From NCBI GenBank assembly GCA_003991915.1, contig RQTK01000508.1:42501-106500 (forward strand): a stretch of DNA of 64,000 nucleotides. Reading direction: 5' to 3'. Below, one piece after another: positions 36,231 through 46,490 of the stretch. The DNA comes from Elysia chlorotica (Eukaryota > Mollusca > Gastropoda > Plakobranchidae). The translations under genes and the position numbers were made by a program. Every line of letters begins with the position of its first letter. Within the stretch, counting starts at the first letter, position 1. The notes under the pieces are model-generated. The model was not told where the DNA came from, did no database searches, and worked only from the letters and a program-made list of their open reading frames with translations.

Positions 36231-37397
36231 GTTCGAATTAATAGTAAAATTGTGACAGAATTGTGCATTAGAAAGGATTCACAACCTTGAACAAGACTTA
36301 GTATGCACTTATCACCCTGTATGCGGTAACGGCAAAAGCGGTTGAGGGGAGATCTGGTGTTTGCATGATAACGCCATACTGATAACACGCACTTTAACCT
36401 GTCTTTATTAATTAATATTTTAACAATTATAGCTATTCAATACCTAATACAAGTGAAAACCAGTTATGCAAGCTCCGTTTATGGCATCTAGCTTGTCCCA
36501 ATAATATTACACGATGAAGTTGCATATGACTGTGCACTTTAAAAAGTTAAATCAACTTTAATGAAGCTGTACAGAAGAATACACACACACACACACACAT
36601 AAAAAGATTGTGTCCCCTTTATTTGCCAACAGCAGCTATCTTTTGAGAAGTTGAATTCATATACAAGTTTAAATCTATAAAGTGCCTGGCTTGTAAAAAT
36701 AATTATAATTTAGTAGATTATATCGTTCACAATTTGGAGGGGGTGGGGTGAAAGAGGGGTATATATTACGTAAGTGTATTTATAGTTATATGTGTGCAAT
36801 AGTAATCCTTTCAATTTTTCTTAATTTACAAGAAAAAATATGGCTGGGTAATCCACGTCTACGCTACAGATTATCAATTTACTTTACCTCACACGTTTAA
36901 CGCTCATTCTTATCTAGCCGTAGAATAAGGAAAACGAAGTGAACCAAACGATCACAGTTTAATATTTGGCTCCAAACAGTAGCAGTAGGCACTAAGCAGT
37001 GCCCTATCCAACAGGCAGTGCTCAAACACACACTTTCTTGACCACAACCTTCTCCAGAAAGCAAAACAACAAGTAAAGCAAGCAGTAAACAGTTTGGGCT
37101 GATGCACACCAGCCAGTAGAAGGAATTCTATCCGAAGAATGCCAGTAGGCATAGCGCGCAGGTAAGCCGTTGGCGGATAAAACGGGTAGCAAACAGGTAT
37201 TGGTTTTTCTTACCTATAGATTTGTCCGCTCAGGGTTTGTATAAATTTATGGTGCTCAGTAACGGCTGTATTGTCGACTCAGGACCAATACCAACGGTGA
37301 TTTTGGCTCTATTCTGCGCTCGTGTATGCCATTACTGGAAGGAGCTAAGTGCAGTTACATGTACATTTAGCTAGGCCTATTCAGTGATATTAATCAC

Positions 37398-37400
<3 letters not shown>

Positions 37401-37437
<37 letters not shown>
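37401..37437. repeat. (CT)n microsatellite
   Basis: About 18 units followed by a C-rich stretch. Confidence 0.95.
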
Positions 37438-37441
<4 letters not shown>

Positions 37442-37605
37442 TCCCCCCCCTCCCCTCCGCCGACCATCCTCTACGCTAAAAAGCATTTTTATGCTTAAGT
37501 CGCGAAATGAGTCAGTCGGTTTCGCGAGGCGGCTTTATTCGGACCCCTGCAGGTTGGATCGGTGTAAAAAAATATACAGATATGGGCCATTTTATGAGTG
37601 CCCCC

Positions 37606-37607
<2 letters not shown>

Positions 37608-37659
<52 letters not shown>
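37608..37659. repeat. (CT)n microsatellite
   Basis: About 26 units, second CT array within 250 bases. Confidence 0.95.
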
Positions 37660-37663
<4 letters not shown>

Positions 37664-38025
37664 TGCTTTTGAACATCTATGCCGCCTTTTTTTCTCCATA
37701 ATGTATCTATTGCACCTTAGTATTCTAAAAATGTTCATTAGTCCTGTATAATAATTGTGTATTATTGTATCTCATATGTACAATTCTATTTCACCATCCA
37801 TTCATCTGTTTGATCATGTACACTGTATAACACGTATACTCTTTGGGTTACCTCAGACATTTTTAGAAAATCATTCATACGTTTGTTGGAAAAAAAAGAC
37901 CAAGGGAAACAATCTTATTATTGTAAACCATCTTATTCACATCCATAGTGGTAAAATATATCTAGTACTGGTATTAATGTTTTATTTTCCTTCTTTGCTT
38001 TTAAAATCGTGTTCCGCTTTTTTGT

Positions 38026-38095
38026 ATGTTTGTTTGTTTGTTTTTTTGTTTTGTTTTTTTGTTTTTTTATTTTTTTTTTTGGGGGGGGGGGGGGG
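38026..38095. repeat. GTTT/poly(T)/poly(G) low-complexity tract
   Basis: T-rich run ending in 15 consecutive G (38081..38095). Confidence 0.9.
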
Positions 38096-38244
38096 TATGT
38101 TTTGCCTTTTTTTATTTATATATAATTATTGTTATTTCTACTATCTTTGGTGAACACCGTGAGACTATTACATTTCACGTTCTAATCATAAAAATACTGC
38201 CGTGCTATCTAATACAGTTCGTCAATAGCTTTATTATAAATCAG

Positions 38245-38345
38245 GGAGCATGTCGCTAAGGTTACAGCAGTGGCCTCTGTTGCAGGTCGTGGGTTCGATC
38301 CCTGTTGTGTTTTATTCACCATACGTTGGGTCAATGTCAGACTAA
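38245..38345 (+). mobile_element. Diverged tRNA-derived SINE
   Basis: GTCGTGGGTTCGATCCCTG is a strong B-box. ACGTTGGGTCAATGTCAG is the shared central domain; the copy ends in a purine-rich tract. Confidence 0.6.
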
Positions 38346-38533
38346 ATTAAAGGGGGGAGGGGGAGAATACTGGAAGTTTTAAAGAAAAAGAGGGTGGGAA
38401 CAAACGAAAAGAAAGAGAGAAGGCCGGGGAGGGAGGAAGGAGAGAGATGAGAGATAGAGATAGATAGACAGATGACATACACAATCTGAATAATACACCT
38501 GCGACACAATGCTTAATAGGCTGAGAACTTGAC

Positions 38534-39190
38534 TTATATCAGAGATTTTCTTAGTTTCAAGACATGCTGTAAATATATGGCAACATTGGAATAAAGATTG
38601 CTATTTGACATTAGTACACTTAATCTACGTCTATTTCGAATGGTAAGGTATTTGGGAGGGATGTACGTGGTTCGAAGCTCCTCGTATGCTTTACAAATCA
38701 TTAATACGTGGTATTCATCTTCTCTAACTGTGTTACAAACTGGACACATTTGCAGTGTGATATCTTTTGAATATTTGAATTTATGACAATTTATCTCTGA
38801 AACACCTAGTCGAAATCTTACTAAAGCATTTTTTAAGTTTGATGGTAACCAATTATTCAACAAGTATGTTTCAACACAGATCATGGATTTAAATGAAGAA
38901 TAGAATAACATACTTTCATTCTCTGATAATTTGGCAGACCAAGTTTGTTTAAACACGTCGCACAGTCTTCTTTTAAAAACATTGCAGAAGGAAGTTTCGT
39001 TGCCAACACATTCAAACATCCAGACATGACCAAATCCATTTGAACATAGCATATGTTTCATATCAGTTACCCAAGATTTTACTTTCTTTTCATTCAATTT
39101 TTTTAAGCACTGGTAGGCTTGTTTGGGTATCCTAGATTCTGGCATTTTTTGAAGTCTTAACCAGTATTTTAAGCATCGAATTTTTAAATT

Positions 39191-39193
<3 letters not shown>
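38534..39193 (-). mobile_element. LINE 3' fragment with open C-terminal ORF
   Basis: An open frame of about 219 codons on the minus strand, without an ATG requirement, begins beside a (GA)n tract: KIRCLKYWLRLQKMPESRIPK..., then a middle block with FGHVWMFECVG and FKRRLCDVFKQTW, an RFRLGVSEI segment, and a CPVC...EDEYHVLMIC zinc-ribbon-like motif. This order is typical of the region after RT in many mollusc and cnidarian LINEs. No RT motifs were found upstream, so the element is 5'-truncated or interrupted by the GA array. The unbroken frame suggests a relatively young copy. Confidence 0.72.

Positions 39194-39251
<58 letters not shown>
39192..39251. repeat. (GA)n microsatellite at LINE fragment edge
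   Basis: About 30 GA units directly at the 5' edge of the LINE C-terminal frame. Confidence 0.95.
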
Positions 39252-39252
<1 letters not shown>

Positions 39253-41319
39253 ATGCACTATAACATTTAACAGAAATCTGTAAATGGCTGGATAATTTGA
39301 GTATGCAATAAAAAAAAAGGCCAACGTTTTTTGGGACACATAGTAGCTGCAGGGTAAAATGCAGTTTTATATTATTATTAGGTAAGCACCTCTAAGAAAG
39401 GTTTACGAACAAGACAAATGATATAATATGAACGAGCAGTCGATCAAAGATGTAAAAATAAATGCTGGTCACTCTAGCACGAAAATTTCGATCCAAGTTT
39501 ATTTGGATAAAATGAATTTTATGTTTACTATGAAGAGATGTCTTGTTTGTGGCTTTAATCTAATTCACAAAGCGACCCATTGTTTCTCAGTAAATTGAGA
39601 CATGTGTAATAAAACAACATTTTCCTACCCTTTTTGATAATGTAAGACTGCCGAGCACACCATTGTTCTTGTTACTTGGGATGTCTCTTATAAGATATTG
39701 CTTCAAACACCGTGCAAATAGATTTTTTAGTTTCATGTTTCCAATATCTGAAATAAAGAGGTTTATGCATGTTTTATTTCCAATGGATATTAAAGGGTTA
39801 TTGATCCTACATGTCCTAGGGACAGAAGAAAAATGATTAAATGGGTAAGGCAAAATACCAATGTGTTGTCAGTCGGGTTAAGAGTCATAACAAAATCTTA
39901 ATAGAGCAGTCGGAATTGGATCTGGCACATAAATAAATCAATCATGTATCACTTTGGTCGAAAAAAAAACTGTTTGTATTAAAAAAACACACACAAAAAA
40001 AAAAAAACAGTCCTTATTTAAAAAAAAAAAAAGGAGTGTTAAAAAAGATGTAAACCAATATTTCTTGGATAGTGAGAACTAAAATACAAGTTGACCAATA
40101 ACCATTACTAAGGTGCTTTCTAAAGTGTAACAGTTTACCATATAAGAAGACTTTACAACACCCAATTTACATTGCTATATCAGGGGTGCTCTTTACAGGA
40201 ACTGTTTTTAAAAACATTAATTGTTTGTTAAAACAATAACTTTACGTGGGTAGCAAACATCATTTGGCACCTATCCCTGCCAGAATCCAAACCCCCTAAC
40301 ATCCTGGTCTATAACTAAACAAGAAGATTAATATTTAGCGAATTAGAGAAGAGTGAATTATCTCAAGTCTATGACAAAGATCATAAATTATAAATAACTT
40401 ACTTACATGTATATGTTAAGTATGAATAAATTTGTGTAGGCTCTAATTAGGAAAGGAGCTACTTAATGGACATCCTTATTCATCAAACCAGTTTAAGATA
40501 AATAATTTAAAGAAGGGTACTAACAAATTAGAAAAAAAAAAAAAACAGATCAAAATTGGCCTTTGAATACCATCTAAGAGAGGAAAGTAAAATACTTTGG
40601 GCAGTTGAAAGATGTGTACGAAAGTTTAGATAAACACATTCTGGAATGATTATTTTTTGAAAATTAAAAGGTGACTAGCAAAAGATATATACATGACGTC
40701 TACAATTTGATACAAAGGAGGCCCCTTGAGTCAGGAAAGATAGCCGAGTATTAGATGCTTTCCAGGAGGATTGTACAGACGGCTTCTTCTGATTTATAAA
40801 GCATTCACGTGAGAATGATTATGAGAGTTCGTAAGACAACTTAGTAGTTTCCATTGCATTGTCTACATTTATAAAAGAACTTAATTAACATTGATCACAT
40901 ATTAACAATCTTTTGGTAGGCCTACCAACTAACTTATAGAAAAATTGGAACCTATGCCCCAAATTAGACAACTAATTATCCCTCAGTACAACTTCCTTTT
41001 TACTCTAGTGATGATGATTTTAAAAAAATAATTTATAAATCGAACATCGACAAAAATTAGTTTTAAACTTCCAAAACATTTTAAAATTATCCTCCAATTA
41101 AAAAAAAACAATAAGAAAAGGAAAAAAAAGACATTAAAAAAAAAACAACAAAAAACAAAAAAAAAAAAAACCCACTTAGATTACTGTGAGAGTTATGAAT
41201 CTGAAATGCACCTTCAGAACATAACAGAAGGAAAAACAAGTAAATTACGACAAGCAAATTATATTGTGTGAAAAAAGCAATATTATAAAAAAAAAAAGAA
41301 ATGGCAGATGAAATGGTCT

Positions 41320-41430
41320 TATGAGTGTGCAGGATCTAATCAAAAGGTTACGGATTTTATCCCTCATTAAGCTGCCTTGTTTCCTACTGAACTTATTGGG
41401 TCAATTCCTTCATTAATAAAATGACAAGCA
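41320..41430 (+). mobile_element. Strongly decayed SINE
   Basis: GGTTACGGATTTTATCCCTC then TTTCCTACTGAACTTATTGG and GTCAATTCC follow the order B-box then central domain of the family, with many changes. Confidence 0.4.
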
Positions 41431-42136
41431 GCCCTGGGTACATTCCAATCTGGGGTCCTGTTTCTGTCGTTTCAGGTAGCCTTAAAAAAAAAACCCTCAA
41501 AGAGCCTATCTTTCTCATTTCTGCAATAAGATTATATATATATACCGGTACATCATGAAAACAGGATGCTATTACTGGTAACTAATCCATTCTCCCAGGA
41601 GAAACTAGCCAAAAGGAAGATAAACCACGAGTGAGAACCTTGCTAAATAATACTCTGTTGTGTCGCATTTCTACTGGGCTAAATTCTTTTTTCTTTTAAA
41701 TTCAAATTTCAAATCGACTAATCTACAGTTTTCATTTATAAAGATCTGGATTTCTACTTTAAATCACAGTTTAAATTGAAACCCTTTAAAATAGACCCCT
41801 CTATAATTATCTCAGCTAGATCTAATTCATTCTAGATCTAGAATCTATTGGCCTAATTAGATCTAGATAGATCTACCAGGTAACCTCTCATACCTCAGTG
41901 CCAATCTTACTTTAGATCTGAAAGCTTAGTGATCGACACATGCATTGACGTTTGAATGTGTGTATGTTGTTGTTGTTAATGCTGCTGTTGTTATTGGTGT
42001 TGTTTTGTTAAATGTTTGTTGTTGTTGTTATATATTGTTTGTTTTTTAATATTATTTTAGGAGAGATCTTTCTAGATGTCTCTGGATCACCCAGTATGAG
42101 ACTTTAATCAAATTATGAGGGGAAAAAAAGAGCAAA

Positions 42137-42267
42137 TCTTACAAAATGTCACGTCCTCCCGCTGGCTTACAAATCTGTCTAGACCCTAGTGCATATCTTG
42201 GCTGCCACTGTCTGGGCCGATTAGAAAGTATTTAAAGTTCGAAAACCCTCGAAAATGATTAAGCTTA
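42137..42267. repeat. Direct duplication, left copy (about 131 bp)
   Basis: TCTTACAAAATGT through GATTAAGCTTA, repeated 211 bases further at 42348..42481 with only a few differences. The 80-base spacer contains a 22-bp palindrome. Confidence 0.9.
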
Positions 42268-42288
42268 GCGCTGTGTTCTCTATAGAGG

Positions 42289-42310
42289 GAGGGAGAGAAT
42301 TCTCTCCCTC
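42289..42310. repeat. Perfect 22-bp palindrome
   Basis: GAGGGAGAGAA followed directly by its reverse complement, centred on an EcoRI-like GAATTC, between the two copies of the flanking duplication. Confidence 0.95.
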
Positions 42311-42347
42311 TCTCCGGGTTTAACGTCTCCTAGGTTCCCCTGGGGGG

Positions 42348-42481
42348 TCTTACAAAATGTGTCACTGTCCTCCTGCTGGCTTACAAATCTGTCTAGACCC
42401 TAGTGCATATCTTGGCTGCCACTGTCTGGGCCGATTAGAAAGTATTTAAAGTTCGAAAAGCCTCGAAAATGATTAAGCTTA
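42348..42481. repeat. Direct duplication, right copy
   Basis: Near-identical to 42137..42267. Both carry the unusual GGCTGCCACTGTCTGGGCCG block. Confidence 0.9.
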
Positions 42482-43083
42482 ACTTACCTGAAGGAAAAAA
42501 AATAGGAACACAACCTGCATACTATACCATATTGTCTTGTTTCAAGTAAACCTTTCTACTTATAAAACAGTCCTGTTTATAAAAAATTGTTTATAATAAT
42601 CATACATTTTTCTATTTTGATAGCATAATAAAATTATAATTTTGTTTTTAATGAAATATTTTACACAGTTTTTTCATGTAAGACGTACAATGTATATCAA
42701 TAAGTTTTAGTTTAATATTTAAAACAACTTCTGTAAAAACAACTGCCTATGTTTTGATCTTTATGACAACACTCGGGCAATGAGTCAGTTTTATGTTTAC
42801 TTTTTACAGAGATCTGGATTGATAGGTTTTAAGATCATAAGTGAAAGAAAATAAACTTTACAGACAAAGCCTAGATATATTTAGATCTACATTCTTATTA
42901 ATCAGACAGGTTTTAGTCTTATTTGGAGGCAAGGGAAATTTGAAAGAAAATCAGGTAGTTTGATCTAAACGAGGGAGGATTTTACACGTCGGGCCCAAAA
43001 ATTTTAGTAGCTTAATGGGGCATGGTTCTTTGGGGGGACGATTTTTTTAATGTAATCGATTATTTTTAATAATGATTTCGAAA

Positions 43084-43364
43084 AAGCTTATTTCAAAAAT
43101 TATAAGCTTATTCAGGACAATTCCGTTCTTTTATTGTTTGTTAATTTTTCGTTTACTCTCTTGAGAGTATCTGTGCTCGGCGGGTGAATAGCTCCGCCGA
43201 GCACCCCTCCCCTACTATCAGGGGAGAGCACCTACAAGCGTCGAGTTACCACTCTTAATGCCTCCGGTACTTCAGAGCGGACTCAACGCTTTGAGTCTAC
43301 TCTCCTATATAGAAGAGTAGATCTCGTAGGTGAGAAATATAGGGTGTTGTTAGCATGGGCTAAC
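43084..43364. other. Cluster of perfect hairpins, possible structured RNA or foldback element
   Basis: Stems, in order: 43084-43091/43102-43109 (8 bp), 43154-43160/43163-43169 (7 bp), 43173-43183/43194-43204 (11 bp, GC-rich), 43207-43213/43220-43226 (7 bp), an outer 43229-43235/43326-43332 (7 bp) enclosing 43236-43246/43281-43291 (10 of 11 pairs) and 43296-43303/43314-43321 (8 bp), then 43349-43354/43359-43364 (6 bp). Apart from the first, the stems follow each other almost without gaps, in AT-rich surroundings. No coding potential was seen and I do not recognise the family. Confidence 0.75.
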
Positions 43365-43689
43365 TATTACATAATCGGGGTCGAAATTTGGGTGTCGATA
43401 CCTAATGGGCATTGAAAATACAGTTTAGTTATTTTGCATATTGCATTTTGTTTCAAAATAATAAAAAAAGAATATACCTAAATACATGTTTTTGTTGCTG
43501 TATAATAATTGTTTGAATTATGGTTGAAATAAAAAAAATGCTTATTAACAGTTTTGCGTGTTTTTACTGGAATTGTGACATTGGAGTGCCAAATAAATAG
43601 GCTAGTTTTAGAACTAGGTCTCTTAGTGCTGCATCTATACCTGTGGCTATCTTTAGGGTTCTAGGGTATGGTGCGACTACTAGATAAGA

Positions 43690-44080
43690 CTATGGTTTAT
43701 GTGTGGGTTAGGGTTAGGGATAGGGTTAGGAATAGGTCTATGATTAGGGTTAGGTATATGGTTCGGGATAGATTTAGGAATAGGGATAGGGTTCGGGATA
43801 GGGCTATGATACCGTTAGGATTCGGGATAGGGTTATGGATATGGTTGGGGATAGGGGTATGGTGATGGATAGGGTTAGGGCTATGGTTAGGGTTGGGGAT
43901 AGGGATGGGATTAGGGATAGGGCTATGATACCGTTAGGATTCGGGATAGGTTAGGGATAGGGTTGGGGATAGGGGTATGGTGATGGATAGGGTTAGGGCT
44001 ATGGTTAGGGTTAGGGTAAGGGTTAGGGTTGGGGATAGGGGTATGGTGATGGTAGGGTTAGGGCTATGGTTAGGGTTACT
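43690..44080 (+). repeat. Degenerate telomere-like array with higher-order units
   Basis: Interleaved GGGTTA, GGGATA, GGTTAG and GGGCTATGATACC units. Two segments recur at an offset of 118-119 bases (from 43801 to 43920 and from 43843 to 43961), and the second recurs again at 44027. TTAGGG is the expected mollusc telomere repeat, so this may be a decayed interstitial telomeric block or a minisatellite that grew from it. Short open frames here are artefacts. Confidence 0.85.
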
Positions 44081-45432
44081 TTTAAACAATCGACATATAT
44101 CTATTTTATTGAAGATTCTATAGAACGTGTAACAACGGTTTTCAACCTTACACTGGGTAGATCTATAATATCTGATCTGAATTCTAATTACATTTAAATC
44201 TAGATATATTTACATTCAATCTAGATTCTAAATTAAAATCTATCTACTAGTCAATATAATTTTAGATGACGTTATAATTAGGCCTAAGTCTAGACTATCA
44301 TTACAGACATTAAGCCCTATTCATTAACAGTGTGCGAAAGTAGCAACTTATTCACCCTTTTCAGCCAGTCACAGACAATAGCAACTATCTATTTTTAGTG
44401 GCTTTTTATTTGTAAAGGCATCCAGGATGTAGATCAACGGATTACAGCTTCCAATGCGGGGCCGACAACCTGTGCATTGCGACATTGAGGCAAAATTTCG
44501 CACTCCTTGAGTTTTGTGGTCTCTTGCCTGTGAGCAATCAAATGGGTGGATGGGTGGGGTTCGATAGGCGAGTGGGTGGGATTCGATCACATCAGGGTCA
44601 ACCAACCCGTGGAGAGAAAGAGACGGAGAGACAGAGCAAGTTAGTGTGAGATAGACAGAAATAGATCTAGAGAGAGAGCTGAGTGGGTTGCTTAACATAA
44701 TGTCAATTTTATGTGCTTGTGTATGTTCGTCCCCACCCGTTTAAAAAATAAACAATTGAATACATTCAAATTGCTCCCCGTCTTTTTAAATCAAACAAAT
44801 CATGCCAATACAATAAAACAAAAAAACAGGGAGTAGAAAAATCTACAACTGGCACGTATTTTATTCAATTTCGATAAAAGAAAGATAAGGAGTACATCTG
44901 GCAGGTATTTATTTTAATTCTAATTTAATCAAATTCCACCCACCTACTGATTTTATCGCCCACAGGTTAGCAATCACAAAACTAAAGCAGTGCCCAAAAT
45001 TTGATCTGTTAATATGTGTAGGGCGCCTGCCATTTTTTTTCAGGCTCTGGATTGAAAACTTTATTCTCATATATATTCTTTGGAATGCCTCTATAGACCA
45101 AGTAGTATAGTTTCAGATGTTAATAAAAGAAGGTCACAATAAAGCGATCAAATTATAAGCTTATTTTATGTATTTGAAAATTTAGCCATGCGCGTAACCA
45201 CTTGGCATGCTTTGACTCTACCTTTGCGTGTACATGCGAAGAGTGGTGGTGGCTGGTTATCGACCTTGATCCTGGTATCACATGCTTCGTTCGTCAACTT
45301 TGTATTCCAGGATGTGCATATACCAGGACCAGCTACTTTGTCATCTATGAATTTCGATCCCCACTTGGCCTAGCTTGGTGTTCTCAGACCCTTAGATGAT
45401 TAGACTAAGATGCACTAACTAAATCCATGACT

Positions 45433-45580
45433 ATTCTCACCCTGGAGGTGAGAATAACCAAAAGGCTGCCCAATATATGAATTCTCACTCCCTCACCCTC
45501 ACCTTCAGGACGTGAGAATAACCAAAAGGCTGCCCATATTTTACTCTCACCCCTTCACCCTCACAGCCAGAGGGGTGAGA
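45433..45580. repeat. Short tandem repeat with hairpin, upstream of PRRC1
   Basis: A perfect 9-bp stem (45433-45441 with 45447-45455, 5-base loop), then GTGAGAATAACCAAAAGGCT at 45448 and again at 45512 (64-bp offset), with CTCACCC/GGGTGAG motifs around. It lies about 0.9 kb upstream of the PRRC1 start codon. Confidence 0.75.
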
Positions 45581-46490
45581 AGCTTATAAGTTCATCTTAT
45601 CATGCTCTACAGTCAATGTTTATAAATTGTTTGAGGCTTACTTTGCCAATAGTAACGTAACAGTAGTAGAGGTACATGAAATTGTTCCGGGAATATTCTT
45701 CAGTGCACCAGAGCTTTTTATTTTTTTTTTGCTCTGAGAGAAAGGTTATTATCCACTACATCTCTATTTTAGTCTCTCATACTACCCATCATGGAAACTA
45801 ATCAAAATCACTTAACTGGTACCAATTTTGATGCTGTGAGTGTGAAACTGAAACTTTTTATGTAAGGAAACAGTACAAATCTTTGTTTGAGACAAATACA
45901 TAGTTACACAATCATGTATGTGCATAGTGTTCTATACGAAATCAGTGGTTTAAATTAGTAGCTCTGATAGATCTGATCTATGTATGATTTTATTCAAATC
46001 CTTAATATGCATCAATTGCTTTGATTCTTATATTTTTTTTTAGAATGAAAGTTCAGATTTTGAATTTTACAGGCTTTTTTGAAAGTATTTTTTTCCCCTA
46101 CAAATGCAATTCCGCAAACAGGGTTTTTCAGTTAAAACATTTGGATAGTATTATTAGAAACTGGGACTTTGTAACTCATCCTTATACTGTGACTGTCATT
46201 CAAAGTCTTCAAAGTCTGTTGTGTTGCTCTGTATGTAGACTCAATATTACTTTTATATAAATAACCACCAAGAGGCATATATTTGTGCCTTTCGTACATA
46301 TTGCAAACAATCCTGCCACATGGGCTTATATAACAGAAACAACTAAAAAAAACATATTTATAACCATGAGGCAAAATGCTGTTTGAAATTTATTTTTTCC
46401 AGTATATGAAACTTTCTTTTAGTGAAAATCATGTCCTTTTAATTTTTCATTGAATGCAAAGCTGTGTTCGACTACAAGGACTTTGTCAAA

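Larger units (their letters stand above)
34696..46490. other. Spacer between the divergent ADK and PRRC1 genes
   Basis: Both promoters should lie here but no clear core elements were seen. Contents: SINE tail, interspersed repeat copy B, CT arrays, LINE fragment, A-rich low complexity (39.95-41.2 kb), 131-bp duplication, hairpin cluster, telomere-like array and the short tandem repeat near PRRC1. 39.3-41.3 and 44.1-45.4 kb show no gene. Confidence 0.6.

Noticed and set aside
36897-37152. Two overlapping 66-70-codon Cys-rich minus-strand frames
   Set aside because: Overlapping frames of the same DNA, no domain, and no splice context.
43084-43364. Hammerhead ribozyme
   Set aside because: No CUGANGA and GAAA core pair is present in or near the stems.
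43668-43865. 65-codon frame rich in Val-Arg-Asp
   Set aside because: Lies wholly in the telomere-like repeat.
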